In this document: positions 15,840 through 23,498 of the stretch, piece after piece | How the letters are laid out: the number at the start of each line of letters is the position of its first letter | Position numbering within the stretch: the stretch's first letter is position 1 | Source of the DNA: Flavobacterium azizsancarii | Lineage (GTDB): Bacteria; Bacteroidota; Bacteroidia; Flavobacteriales; Flavobacteriaceae | Length of the DNA stretch: 36,736 bases | NCBI RefSeq assembly: GCF_027980145.1 | Contig: NZ_JAMZNK010000052.1 | Coordinates: 1 to 36,736, forward strand | Reading direction: 5' to 3' | The notes under the pieces: generated by a model | Databases searched by the model: none | Told to the model about the DNA's origin: nothing | Seen by the model: only the letters and a program-made list of their open reading frames with translations | Program-made: the position numbers and the translations under genes

Positions 15840-16889
15840 TTAAACTTCTAATTCAAATTTCTTTTCAATAAAATTATAAATTACAATTGGAAAGGGAAAA
15901 GTTTTCAATTCACTGGTATTCAATCCGCTTTCTATTACTTCTGCAATCTTGACTTTCCAAAACTGAATATGAAGATGCTGGTGCGAAAGTTTATGAATAA
16001 CAGTTGTTTCTATACACTCCTCTATACTTAATATACTATAGGACGGAAAAACATCATTTTGAACTGCTTTTGAAACAACATCAAAGCCAACAATTTCTGT
16101 CGTTTCTAAAAGAGGAAACTCATACAGGTTATGCCAAATTCCTTTTGCTGTTCTTTTTTGAATTGAAGTATTTCCTAAAACATCTTCTAAAATTAAATAA
16201 TTAAAGAAACGATTTGTGACTTTTAATTTTTTCGACTTTACCGGCAAAACAGCAACTTTCTTTTTTTGAAGTGCCGCACAACTATCATTAAAAACACAAA
16301 CCGGGCAATCCGGACTTTTAGGAACACATTGCAAAGCGCCAAACTCCATAATTGCCTGATTAAAAATCGCAGGATTATCTTTTGGCATTAATTCGTGTGC
16401 TAACTCTGTAAACTCTTTTTTAGTGGCTGGCAGAGAAATATCAGATTCAACATCAAAATAACGGGAAAGTACTCTAAACACATTCCCATCAACTACAGGA
16501 ACGGCTTCATTATAAGAGAAAGAAGCTATTGCTGCTGCCGTGTATTCGCCAACACCTTTTAATTTCAATAACTCTTTATAAGCATCAGGAAAAACTCCTT
16601 TGAGATCATTTGCGACATATTGCGCTGTTTTATGCAAATTTCTGGCGCGTGAATAATAGCCTAATCCCTGCCAGAGTTTCAAAACCTGCTCTTCAGAGGC
16701 ATTTGCCAAATCAAATACGGTAGGAAATTCCTCGGTAAAAGCGAAAAAATAGGGCGTTCCCTGCGCAACTCTTGTCTGCTGCAACATAATTTCTGATAGC
16801 CAAATATGGTACGGATTGGTGGTTTTTCGCCATGGCAAATCACGTTTGTTTTGTAAATACCATTTTATCAATATGTTAGAAAAATTCAT
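15840..16889 (-). CDS. mutY: Adenine DNA glycosylase
   Basis: MutY removes adenine mispaired with 8-oxoguanine. The 349 residues show the helix-hairpin-helix glycosylase core with LSEIMLQQTRV, the LKGVGEYTAAAIASFSY hairpin with the catalytic Asp shortly after in VVDGNVFRV, and the iron-sulfur cluster motif CVPKSPDCPVCVFNDSC (Cys spacing C-x6-C-x2-C-x5-C). The C-terminal NUDIX-like part follows (about 225-349). The frame runs back to 16910, but TACTTTTG at 16915-16908 overlaps that upstream ATG, so the ATG at 16889 (MNFSNIL) is chosen. It is divergent from the HU gene and convergent with the small membrane-protein gene. The final ~40 residues are duplicated as a remnant at 15385-15515. Confidence 0.95.
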   Translation of the reverse strand: MNFSNILIKWYLQNKRDLPWRKTTNPYHIWLSEIMLQQTRVAQGTPYFFAFTEEFPTVFDLANASEEQVLKLWQGLGYYSRARNLHKTAQYVANDLKGVFPDAYKELLKLKGVGEYTAAAIASFSYNEAVPVVDGNVFRVLSRYFDVESDISLPATKKEFTELAHELMPKDNPAIFNQAIMEFGALQCVPKSPDCPVCVFNDSCAALQKKKVAVLPVKSKKLKVTNRFFNYLILEDVLGNTSIQKRTAKGIWHNLYEFPLLETTEIVGFDVVSKAVQNDVFPSYSILSIEECIETTVIHKLSHQHLHIQFWKVKIAEVIESGLNTSELKTFPFPIVIYNFIEKKFELEV

Positions 16890-16907
16890 TGCAAAATACT
16901 TAGAATA

Positions 16908-16915
16908 CAAAAGTA
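16908..16915 (-). promoter_or_regulatory. -7 promoter element for mutY
   Basis: The minus strand reads TACTTTTG, a match to TAnnTTTG, 18 bases before the preferred ATG at 16889. It decides against the longer start at 16910. Confidence 0.55.
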
Positions 16916-16948
16916 AATGTTTATGTAATTAAAATTTAACGAATTAGC

Positions 16949-16980
16949 TTGATTAATTATTTTTTTAATTCCTATATTTG
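16949..16980 (+). promoter_or_regulatory. Consensus promoter of the HU gene
   Basis: TTG (16949-16951), 21 bases, TATATTTG (16973-16980): full match to the Bacteroidetes promoter. The leader is about 42 bases and ends in an AGGAAAG stretch before the ATG. Confidence 0.8.
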
Positions 16981-17029
16981 CAAACTCAAAAAAATAGTAC
17001 ACCATTTATAAAATAAAATAGGAAAGAAA

Positions 17030-17320
17030 ATGACGAAAGCAGATATCGTAGCGAAAATTTCAGAGAAACTAGGTCTTGAAAAAGGAGATGTTCAAGCAAC
17101 AGTAGAAACTTTTATGGAAGAAGTTAAAACTTCATTAGAAACTGGAGACAATGTTTACCTAAGAGGTTTTGGAAGTTTTATTGTAAAAACAAGAGCTGAA
17201 AAAACAGGTAGAAACATTTCTAAAAACACCACTATCAAAATTCCAGCACACAACATTCCTGCATTCAAACCTGCAAAAGTTTTTGTAGAAGGAGTAAAAA
17301 CGAATAACGAAGCAAAATAA
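17030..17320 (+). CDS. HU/IHF-family DNA-binding protein
   Basis: A 96-residue histone-like protein that bends and compacts DNA as a dimer. MTKADIVAKISEKLGLEKG and VQATVETFMEEVKTSLETG form the helical dimer half; VYLRGFGSFIVKTRAEKTGRN is the signature strand; KNTTIKIPAHNIPAFKPAK is the arm with the Pro that intercalates into DNA. Length and motifs fit HU. HU and IHF cannot be told apart by sequence alone here; HU is more likely. It is followed 31 bases later by a 30-residue basic protein and both probably share one transcript ending at the 17436 terminator. Confidence 0.95.
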   Translation: MTKADIVAKISEKLGLEKGDVQATVETFMEEVKTSLETGDNVYLRGFGSFIVKTRAEKTGRNISKNTTIKIPAHNIPAFKPAKVFVEGVKTNNEAK

Positions 17321-17351
17321 TACTATTAATTAATCATAAAATCGACACGAT

Positions 17352-17444
17352 ATGCCAAGTGGTAAAAAAAGAAAGAGACATAAGGTAGCTACGCACAAAA
17401 GAAAGAAAAGAGCGAGAGCTAACCGTCACAAAAAGAAAAAGTAG
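17352..17444 (+). CDS. 30-residue very basic protein, AURKAIP1/COX24-like
   Basis: A complete small gene: ATG at 17352, 30 codons, TAG at 17442-17444. The product begins MPSGKKRKRHKVATHKRKK and ends RANRHKKKK; 20 of 30 residues are Lys, Arg or His. From memory it resembles the short 'AURKAIP1/COX24 domain' proteins annotated in Bacteroidetes, related to the C-terminus of a mitochondrial small-subunit ribosomal protein (mS38), and thus it may be a ribosome component; that link is inference. It is normally missed because of its size. The terminator stem starts inside its last codons, showing tight packing. It lies between HU and the RNase G/E gene. Confidence 0.75.
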   Translation: MPSGKKRKRHKVATHKRKKRARANRHKKKK

Positions 17445-17467
17445 TTTTAAACTACTTTTTTCTTTTT
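17436..17467 (+). terminator. Terminator of the HU transcript
   Basis: AAAAAGTAGTTT and AAACTACTTTTT pair almost back to back, followed by TCTTTTT. The 5' arm overlaps the stop codon of the small basic protein. Confidence 0.75.
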
Positions 17468-17499
17468 AAACGTTCATTGAAATTGAAAAAAAAGATGAA

Positions 17500-17556
17500 A
17501 GAGAAAAGAATTATAGAATATAGACGTAAAAATCTATGTTCTTTACTCTATTCTCT
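17500..17556. repeat. Imperfect inverted repeat of AGAGAATA-type words
   Basis: A purine-rich arm (17500-17524, AGAGAAAAGAATTATAGA..) faces a pyrimidine-rich arm (17533-17556, ..CTCTATTCTCT) across 8 bases. Both arms are made of degenerate AGAGAAT-like words. It may fold into a long weak hairpin; no gene is seen in it. Confidence 0.45.
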
Positions 17557-17628
17557 ATTAATCTTCTTTTCCCCGGGTTCAATACCTGTTAAAAAAATAT
17601 TGTTTAATCCATCCTTGTAGAAGTTGAT

Positions 17629-17691
17629 GGTTTTTGGTTTTTGGTTTTTGGTTATTTTACCAACAACTATCAACAAACAACCGACAACCAA
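17629..17691 (+). repeat. GGTTTTT microsatellite followed by CAACAA-rich stretch
   Basis: Three full copies of GGTTTTT and a partial fourth (17629-17653) are followed by CCAACAACTATCAACAAAC and similar words up to 17691. The two halves are partly complementary. The block stands directly before the GTG start of the RNase G/E gene and reads in frame with it, which makes the ORF look longer than the true gene. Confidence 0.6.
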
Positions 17692-17713
17692 TTCACGGAT
17701 AAAAATTTACAGT

Positions 17714-19258
17714 GTGAATAAAGAATTAATCATTAGATCTAGTTCTGAAGCCGTAGATTTTGCCTTATTAAAAGATGGAAAACTAATTGAATTACACAAG
17801 GAAGAAGAGAAAAGCAACTTTCAGGTTGGTGATATTTTTATTGCCAAAATACGAAAACCCGTTGCCGGACTTAATGCTGCTTTTGTAAATGTAGGCTTCG
17901 AAAAAGATGCCTTTTTACATTATCATGATTTAGGACCTAACTTAGCTTCTCAACTGAAATTCATAAAACTTGTAAGCGCAGGTAAAATAAAAGATTTCTC
18001 CCTAAAAACCTTTCAGTTTGAAAAAGAGATTGACAAAGATGGCATCATTACTGATATTTTAAGTGCCAATCAATCTGTTTTAGTCCAAGTTGTAAAAGAA
18101 CCTATATCTACCAAAGGTCCAAGAATAAGCGCTGAGCTTTCATTGGCAGGAAGATTTATTGTTCTCGTTCCGTTTTCTGACCGCGTTTCTATTTCACAAA
18201 AGATAGAAGACAAAAAGGAAAAGGATCGTCTAAAAAAACTTGTATTATCTATCAAACCAAAAGGATTTGGTGTTATTGTTCGCACAGTAGCCGAAGGCAA
18301 AAACGTAGCCGAATTAGAAAAAGATTTGCAGAACCTGCTTGGCAGATGGACTGCAATGTGTAAAAAATTACCAACTGCTCATCATCCATCAAAAGTATTA
18401 GGAGAGCTCAACAGGGCTTCTTCGATATTAAGAGATGTATTCAATGATACCTTTAGTGGTATTCAGATAGATGACGAAGAGTTGTACCATCAAACGAAGG
18501 AATATCTGCAAGAAATTGCACCTTCAAAACAATCGATTGTTAAGTTTTATCAATCAAATGACACTCCAATTTTCGAGAAATACAATATAGAGAGACAAAT
18601 CAAAACTTCATTTGGAAGAACGGTTTCTATGAGCAAAGGCGCTTATCTTATCATCGAACACACTGAAGCTCTTCACGTTATAGACGTAAACAGCGGAAAT
18701 CGTTCGAATAAGGCGACGAATCAAGAAGATACCGCCATGGAAGTAAATATGATTGCTGCCGCTGAAATTGCCAGACAACTTCGTTTGCGTGATATGGGCG
18801 GAATAATTGTAGTAGATTTTATCGATATGTCTAATCCTGAAAACAGGAAGGTTCTGTTCGACTTCTTGCGAGAAGAAATGAGCGACGATAAAGCAAAGCA
18901 TAAAATCTTACCGCCTAGTAAATTTGGCTTAGTTCAGATTACCAGACAACGCGTAAGACCAGAAGTTAATATTAAGACCAGAGAAGAAGATCCTAACAAT
19001 GAACATGGCGAAATTGAAGCGCCAATTTTAATCATTGACAGAATCAAATCTGATCTGGACAGAATTTTAAAAACCCACAAAAATGTTGTGCTTAATGTAC
19101 ATCCGTTTGTGGCTGCATACCTCAGTCAAGGTTTTCCATCATTACGTTCAAAATGGTTTTTTGAACATAAGAAATGGGTGAAAATCATACCTCGTGACGC
19201 TTACACGTACTTAGAATATCATTTCTATGATAAAAAAGGAAATGTTATTTCAGAATAA
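17714..19258 (+). CDS. rng: Ribonuclease G/E family protein
   Basis: Endoribonuclease of the RNase E/G family, which cuts AU-rich single-stranded RNA in rRNA maturation and mRNA decay. 514 residues: an S1-type RNA-binding domain near the start (VGDIFIAKIRKPVAGLNAAFVNVG), an RNase H-like part and the catalytic DNase I-like domain with the two metal-binding Asp in IDVNSGN (D324) and VDFIDM (D368), 44 apart as expected. There is no long C-terminal scaffold, so it is closer to RNase G in size. The start is the GTG at 17714 (MNKELIIRSSSEAVD), since the upstream 30 codons are translated from a microsatellite. A terminator follows at 19265. Which symbol (rng or rne) applies is a matter of convention. 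Confidence 0.92.
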   Translation: MNKELIIRSSSEAVDFALLKDGKLIELHKEEEKSNFQVGDIFIAKIRKPVAGLNAAFVNVGFEKDAFLHYHDLGPNLASQLKFIKLVSAGKIKDFSLKTFQFEKEIDKDGIITDILSANQSVLVQVVKEPISTKGPRISAELSLAGRFIVLVPFSDRVSISQKIEDKKEKDRLKKLVLSIKPKGFGVIVRTVAEGKNVAELEKDLQNLLGRWTAMCKKLPTAHHPSKVLGELNRASSILRDVFNDTFSGIQIDDEELYHQTKEYLQEIAPSKQSIVKFYQSNDTPIFEKYNIERQIKTSFGRTVSMSKGAYLIIEHTEALHVIDVNSGNRSNKATNQEDTAMEVNMIAAAEIARQLRLRDMGGIIVVDFIDMSNPENRKVLFDFLREEMSDDKAKHKILPPSKFGLVQITRQRVRPEVNIKTREEDPNNEHGEIEAPILIIDRIKSDLDRILKTHKNVVLNVHPFVAAYLSQGFPSLRSKWFFEHKKWVKIIPRDAYTYLEYHFYDKKGNVISE

Positions 19259-19264
19259 AAACAG

Positions 19265-19297
19265 AAACCGCCTCTCGAAAGATTGGCGGTTTTTTTA
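19265..19297 (+). terminator. Intrinsic terminator of the RNase G/E gene
   Basis: AAACCGCC (19265-19272) and GGCGGTTT (19285-19292) form an 8-bp stem with a T7 tail. Confidence 0.9.
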
Positions 19298-19423
19298 TGC
19301 CTTAAAGTTTTTCATTTATACGCCTTATGGCTTTTAACATTACAAAGAAAACTTATAATGGTCATTACAATACAACTTTAAAAGTACCTTGCCTAATATT
19401 TTCTTAAAGCTAAAAGACACAAA

Positions 19424-20218
19424 ATGCAAACAAATAAAATCAATAACCTACGCAGAAATATCACTATTAATTTTCTGCTTATCACTATACTTTTAATCTC
19501 ATCAAAAATATCTGCTCAGAATGACACTATTTTCTTTGATCAGAATTGGAAAAAAACCAACAAAGAAACTGCGCTTTATTATCGAATTAAACCACTGCAA
19601 AACAAAGACAAACCCGGCTGCTGGCTGCAAAGTAAAAAATACCGTTCTCTTTATATAATTAAGGATTATTACCTAAAAGACAACACACTACAATTTGAAG
19701 GATATTCAAAAGATCCCGAAGGAGAGCACTTAATAGGAAATGCTAAATGGTTTAGCGAAGATGGCAATCTTATTGAATCCAGAGATTTCACTTACAAGCA
19801 AAATGGAGACAGTCCTGGTTTTAAAATTCCAGAATGGCCAATTCTATTTGTAGATTATAAAATTGCCGTAAAAAGTCAATTTACCGGCGGGCTTGAATTT
19901 TGTTTAGATTGTGAAAACAAAAATAAATTGTTTTTAGGAGTAGGATTCGGAGTAACTTCTTATAACCATACTTACTATGGCTTACCTGATTTCCATTTAT
20001 CCTATAACAGGGAGATTCTATTTGTCAAGAGCGGCCTTTCAGACAAACATGCCTATGCCCTGGCCGGAGTAACGCTGCTAAATATTATAGATTTAGGCTT
20101 TGGTTATTCACAGCCATTTAATAACGATAAGATTCCGGTAATCAAAGGCTTTACTTTTGGGACTACTTTCAGATTTTCAAGAAATCAAAAAGCATACACG
20201 CAAATCAGAGTCATGTAA
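19424..20218 (+). CDS. Secreted protein of unknown function with a YwqK/MORN-like N-terminal part
   Basis: A 264-residue exported protein (signal peptide ending in SKISAQN). Residues about 35-125 (FFDQNWKKTNKETALYYRI, QFEGYSKDPEGEHLIGNAKWF, DGNLIESRDFTY) look like the MORN-type strands in YwqK-like proteins of Bacteroidetes. The second half, from KSQFTGGLEFC, has alternating hydrophobic strands with aromatic ends (GVGFGVTSYNHTYYGL, TFGTTFRFSRN) and could be a small outer-membrane barrel or beta sandwich. I cannot name the family with confidence. No -7 element with a good match is seen upstream. It converges with pbpC, the stops being 6 bases apart with no clear terminator between. Confidence 0.65.
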   Translation: MQTNKINNLRRNITINFLLITILLISSKISAQNDTIFFDQNWKKTNKETALYYRIKPLQNKDKPGCWLQSKKYRSLYIIKDYYLKDNTLQFEGYSKDPEGEHLIGNAKWFSEDGNLIESRDFTYKQNGDSPGFKIPEWPILFVDYKIAVKSQFTGGLEFCLDCENKNKLFLGVGFGVTSYNHTYYGLPDFHLSYNREILFVKSGLSDKHAYALAGVTLLNIIDLGFGYSQPFNNDKIPVIKGFTFGTTFRFSRNQKAYTQIRVM

Positions 20219-20224
20219 TAAAAT

Positions 20225-22600
20225 CTATTCTCTAACAATTTCTATTTTTCTTCTTATTTCATTACCAAAAGCATCCACCACCGTAATATGATGTATTCCT
20301 GATGTTGGTGTAATTGGCAGTTCGTGAAACGTTTTTGTTGTTGCTTTGTAAACATTATCAACATACCAAAATAATTCTTTATCCCTCTCTGAATAGGCTA
20401 CTTTAAGAATTACAGGCTGAACTTCGCTATTAAAATTCTTCGTTAAATAAATTTTGCTATTCGACTTTGGGTAAATAAAATCCATCGTTGTCGTTTGTGT
20501 TCCCTGACAATCTTCTTTAAAAGGAGGCAAAGGCAAATACTCAATATGCTGGCTTTTGTAATACCAAGCCATAACGGGCGGTAAAACAAACCAATTTTTA
20601 GTTACTATATTATCGATACTTTCACAACTGCTGTTAACCTGAAATTTCTCTGTTTTGTCTAAATGAACTGTTTTATGATATGGACAAACTGCTGTAGATT
20701 TTCCTTTTTTGGGAACCCATTGCTTGATTTTAGGACATTCCTCTTTTACCAGATAACCACTCAGGCGACAAACCTCTACTTCATCTAAATCTTTATAAGG
20801 TGTTTCGAACCATCTTTGTCTTGGCAATAAATTAAAAATATCAAATAAAACAGGCGCTGCACTAGTTACACCGGTCAAGGTTGGCCTTCCCTCGCCTGTT
20901 GCATTTCCCACCCAAATTCCCACTACATATTTCGAATTTGTTCCAATTGCCCAGGCATCTCTGTTCCCGAAACTGGTTCCTGTTTTCCAGGCAATTTTCA
21001 GGGAACTGTCATAAAACTTCCAGGCTTCATCTCCTTCAGGTCGGTTCACTTCTTCCATTGCATTATATGTCAACCAAATTGATCCGGCGCCTATTATATT
21101 CTTCTGGTCTGTTTCTGATCCAAAATCAGGCTCAAAATCATTTCTGTAATTGAGCTCTGTAAATTCTTTGGTTCTGTATTTTGCTTGATTTTTAGTATAA
21201 TAATTAACCGTTGAAGACAAACTTGCATACGTTCTGCACAAATCCCATAAATTACTTTCGGCACCACCTAAAATAAGAGATAATCCATAATGATCAGGCG
21301 TTTTATTGATATCTCTTAATTTGAATTTCTGTAATTCTTCATAGAATTTATTCACGCCAAAATCCTGCAGCATCAAAACAGCCGGAATATTCAATGATCG
21401 TGACAAAGCACGATGCGCAGGCACAGCACCATCAAAAGTCAGATTAAAATTTTGAGGTGTATATCCTGCAATCTGCGTTGGAATATCTGCTACCAAAGTA
21501 TTGGGCAACAACTCGCCATCGTCTAACATCGCAGCATATAAAAGAGGTTTCAGGATACTTCCGGTACTACGTGGCGCATCAATAATATCAACATCTTTTT
21601 GGTGGTCTTTATCTGTTGGGGCATTTCCCACATAACTCATGACGCTTCTATTTGAAACATCGATCACCAAAATTGCTAAATTATTGACTTCATTTTGCTT
21701 GTATTGATTGTAGTAATATTTTGCAATTTGATTTACTCTATTCTGTAATGAATAATCAATAGTTGTTTTTACACGTGTTCCTTCTTCTCCTTTTGCAACT
21801 CTTTGCAATAAATGTGGTGCAATTTGCGGAAGATCATACGGTTTTTGAGGTAATGGTTCTTCAACAGCCAATTCGTACGTTTGTTTATCAATTATTCCTT
21901 CCTTATGTAGTTTTAGTAAAAGTCGGTTTCGTTTGTCTAATAACTTAATCTGATTTTTACCCGGATAAATTAAACTTGGAGCATTTGGCAAAACGGCCAA
22001 AGTTGCATTTTCTGCCCAGGACAATTGATTGGATTGCACACCAAAATAACGCCATGCAGCCATTTCAAGTCCAACAACATTTCCTCCAAAGGGCGCATGA
22101 GCAGCATACAACTCAAGAATTTCATTTTTAGAATATCCTAATTCTAATCGTGTTGCGAGAATAATTTCGATAAATTTTTCAAAATAAGTTCTTCCTTTAC
22201 CTTTTCGGGACAATCGGATAACTTGCTGCGTTAATGTACTTCCTCCTCTGACTACTTTTCCGGCTTTTCGGTTTTGCTTGATAGCATTTACCACCGCCAC
22301 AGGATTAAACCCCAGATGTTTATAAAAGTATTCGTCTTCAAAATAAACAATACATTTCCTGAATTTATCGGGAACGCTGTCTTGGGCAGGAAAACGCCAT
22401 TGTCCGTCTCTTGCTATTTTAGCTCCTAATAATTCGCCTTCTTTACTCTCGATTACCGTAGAATAAGGCTCCTGAAATAAAGTTCGGGGTAATGAGAAAT
22501 AATAAATCAGCAAGAGCAAAAATGCAATTACTGATTTTATCCTATTTTTTTTAATCCAATTTATAATGCGTTGTGAGAACGCTATTAATTTATTTTTCAA
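20225..22600 (-). CDS. pbpC: Penicillin-binding protein 1C
   Basis: Bifunctional class A PBP that polymerises and cross-links peptidoglycan. Counted from the TTG at 22600 (791 aa): one membrane helix (23-37), transglycosylase GT51 domain with catalytic Glu in FEDEYFYKH (E88) and RGGSTLTQQ (118-126), transpeptidase with SILK (348-351), SLN (402-404) and KTG (539-541), and the C-terminal PBP1C domain typical of this subclass. The frame extends to an ATG at 22669 (814 aa), but those first codons read straight through palindrome copy 1 (22623-22649), which makes them suspect; no ATG lies between that repeat and the membrane helix, so TTG is the best native start. It usually partners the A2M gene upstream, which here is separated from it by the RAYT gene. 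Confidence 0.93.
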   Translation of the reverse strand: MKNKLIAFSQRIINWIKKNRIKSVIAFLLLLIYYFSLPRTLFQEPYSTVIESKEGELLGAKIARDGQWRFPAQDSVPDKFRKCIVYFEDEYFYKHLGFNPVAVVNAIKQNRKAGKVVRGGSTLTQQVIRLSRKGKGRTYFEKFIEIILATRLELGYSKNEILELYAAHAPFGGNVVGLEMAAWRYFGVQSNQLSWAENATLAVLPNAPSLIYPGKNQIKLLDKRNRLLLKLHKEGIIDKQTYELAVEEPLPQKPYDLPQIAPHLLQRVAKGEEGTRVKTTIDYSLQNRVNQIAKYYYNQYKQNEVNNLAILVIDVSNRSVMSYVGNAPTDKDHQKDVDIIDAPRSTGSILKPLLYAAMLDDGELLPNTLVADIPTQIAGYTPQNFNLTFDGAVPAHRALSRSLNIPAVLMLQDFGVNKFYEELQKFKLRDINKTPDHYGLSLILGGAESNLWDLCRTYASLSSTVNYYTKNQAKYRTKEFTELNYRNDFEPDFGSETDQKNIIGAGSIWLTYNAMEEVNRPEGDEAWKFYDSSLKIAWKTGTSFGNRDAWAIGTNSKYVVGIWVGNATGEGRPTLTGVTSAAPVLFDIFNLLPRQRWFETPYKDLDEVEVCRLSGYLVKEECPKIKQWVPKKGKSTAVCPYHKTVHLDKTEKFQVNSSCESIDNIVTKNWFVLPPVMAWYYKSQHIEYLPLPPFKEDCQGTQTTTMDFIYPKSNSKIYLTKNFNSEVQPVILKVAYSERDKELFWYVDNVYKATTKTFHELPITPTSGIHHITVVDAFGNEIRRKIEIVRE

Positions 22601-22622
22601 AATAATATTATCATTTTCATAT

Positions 22623-22649
22623 CCTAACAGGTTTCCAAAATCTGTTAGG
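22623..22649. repeat. RAYT-associated palindrome, copy 1
   Basis: CCTAACAG/CTGTTAGG 27-base imperfect palindrome with flank AT on the left and CATC on the right. Same orientation as copy 3. It lies within the possible extended N-terminus of pbpC. Confidence 0.8.
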
Positions 22650-22694
22650 CATCTATTTTCAATCCCCAAAAAAAATATCCTTTTCTATAACATA

Positions 22695-22720
22695 CTTAAC
22701 AGGTTTTGGAAACCTGCTAG
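22695..22720. repeat. RAYT-associated palindrome, copy 2
   Basis: CAGGTTT-TGG-AAACCTG perfect core inside a degenerate CTTAA..CTAG frame. Opposite orientation to copy 1, 45 bases away; it is 23 bases from the RAYT stop. Confidence 0.75.
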
Positions 22721-22742
22721 AATAAATAACCTTAAGGATTTT

Positions 22743-23339
22743 CTATTCGTCCATTAAATAAATATCATTCATTAATCCTTCGTACATAATTCTCCTTTCA
22801 TCATGACAGAATTCAAAATTTTCTAATCCTCCAAATAAATTCAAAATAAAATCTCTATCAATACTCGTCCTTCTTTCAGACAAATAAGAACGATATGATG
22901 AATGTAAATAACTTGCAAAATGTTCCGTAAATTTATGTTTAACAGGATTTAAATGAACATATACAATTAATTGCCTTAAATAATTTTCATCTTCTATTCT
23001 GTTTCTTTGTAAATGCTCCTGAAATAAACTTCCGGTTCTATTGTAAGCTTCATTAATACTTTTTGAATAGGCATTAAACAAATTCGAAAATGGCAGATGA
23101 ATTTTCTCTTTTAATTTTTCGGAAATGTCCACTTTATCTTTTATCCTTAACACGATATGAAAATGATTCTTAAGCAAGCAATACGCATAAATATCTGCGA
23201 TGGGTAAAATGTATTTCTTTACTTTTTCCAGAAAATAATTATAGTTCTTTTCTTCAATAAAAATATTCTCTTTGTTATTTCCTCTGTTATAAATATGATA
23301 ATATTGTCCCGCTTCAAAAATATCCTTCTTCACCTTCAA
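22743..23339 (-). CDS. REP-associated tyrosine transposase (RAYT), HUH/Y1 family
   Basis: A 198-residue single-strand DNA nuclease of the Y1_Tnp (IS200/RAYT) superfamily. It starts GQYYHIYNRGNNKENIF, the usual RAYT opening; the HUH metal motif is H59-F-H61 in LKNHFHIVLR; the catalytic Tyr is probably Y127 in LIVYVHLNPVKH, the YxHxNP motif of this group. All catalytic parts are intact. The start is TTG at 23339 (a GTG lies two codons on); no ATG precedes the first motif. It is bracketed by two palindromes on each side, the arrangement expected of a RAYT with its REP-like substrates. RAYTs are usually single-copy domesticated transposases that process REP sequences, not IS elements. It lies between the A2M gene and pbpC on the same strand. 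Confidence 0.88.
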   Translation of the reverse strand: MKVKKDIFEAGQYYHIYNRGNNKENIFIEEKNYNYFLEKVKKYILPIADIYAYCLLKNHFHIVLRIKDKVDISEKLKEKIHLPFSNLFNAYSKSINEAYNRTGSLFQEHLQRNRIEDENYLRQLIVYVHLNPVKHKFTEHFASYLHSSYRSYLSERRTSIDRDFILNLFGGLENFEFCHDERRIMYEGLMNDIYLMDE

Positions 23340-23374
23340 TGAACTTTTAAATTATTTCTTTAACTTTTTATTAT

Positions 23375-23401
23375 CCTAACAGGTTTTTAAAACCTATTAG
23401 G
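23375..23401. repeat. RAYT-associated palindrome, copy 3
   Basis: CCTAACAGGTTTT/AAAACCTATTAGG, 27 bases, one mismatch, flanked by TAT on the left and TATC on the right. Lies 36 bases upstream of the RAYT start codon. Confidence 0.85.
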
Positions 23402-23450
23402 TATCTTTTTTTTTTTAACTTTATTTTTATTCTTAGAATTCATATAAATA

Positions 23451-23477
23451 CCTAACAGGTTTTAAAAACCTGTTAGG
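23451..23477. repeat. RAYT-associated palindrome, copy 4
   Basis: Perfect palindrome: CCTAACAGGTTTT, one A, AAAACCTGTTAGG. Flanks ATA and ATAC show it is inverted relative to copy 3, so copies 3 and 4 form a BIME-like pair. It lies 22 bases after the A2M stop and may also serve as its transcript end. Confidence 0.9.
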
Positions 23478-23498
23478 ATACGTAATCCTATGTGAATT

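Noticed and set aside
17624..17713. N-terminal extension of RNase G/E from an ATG at 17624
   Set aside because: The codons come from the GGTTTTT microsatellite and CAACAA stretch; the conserved protein begins at the GTG at 17714.
22743..23339. RAYT gene as a full IS200 insertion sequence
   Set aside because: No distinct left and right end hairpins with a companion tnpB, and the flanking repeats are paired in inverted orientation as expected for RAYT/REP.
22623..23477. Repeated palindromes as a CRISPR array
   Set aside because: Only four copies, in alternating orientation, with unequal spacers, one of which is a whole gene. A RAYT-REP arrangement explains them better.
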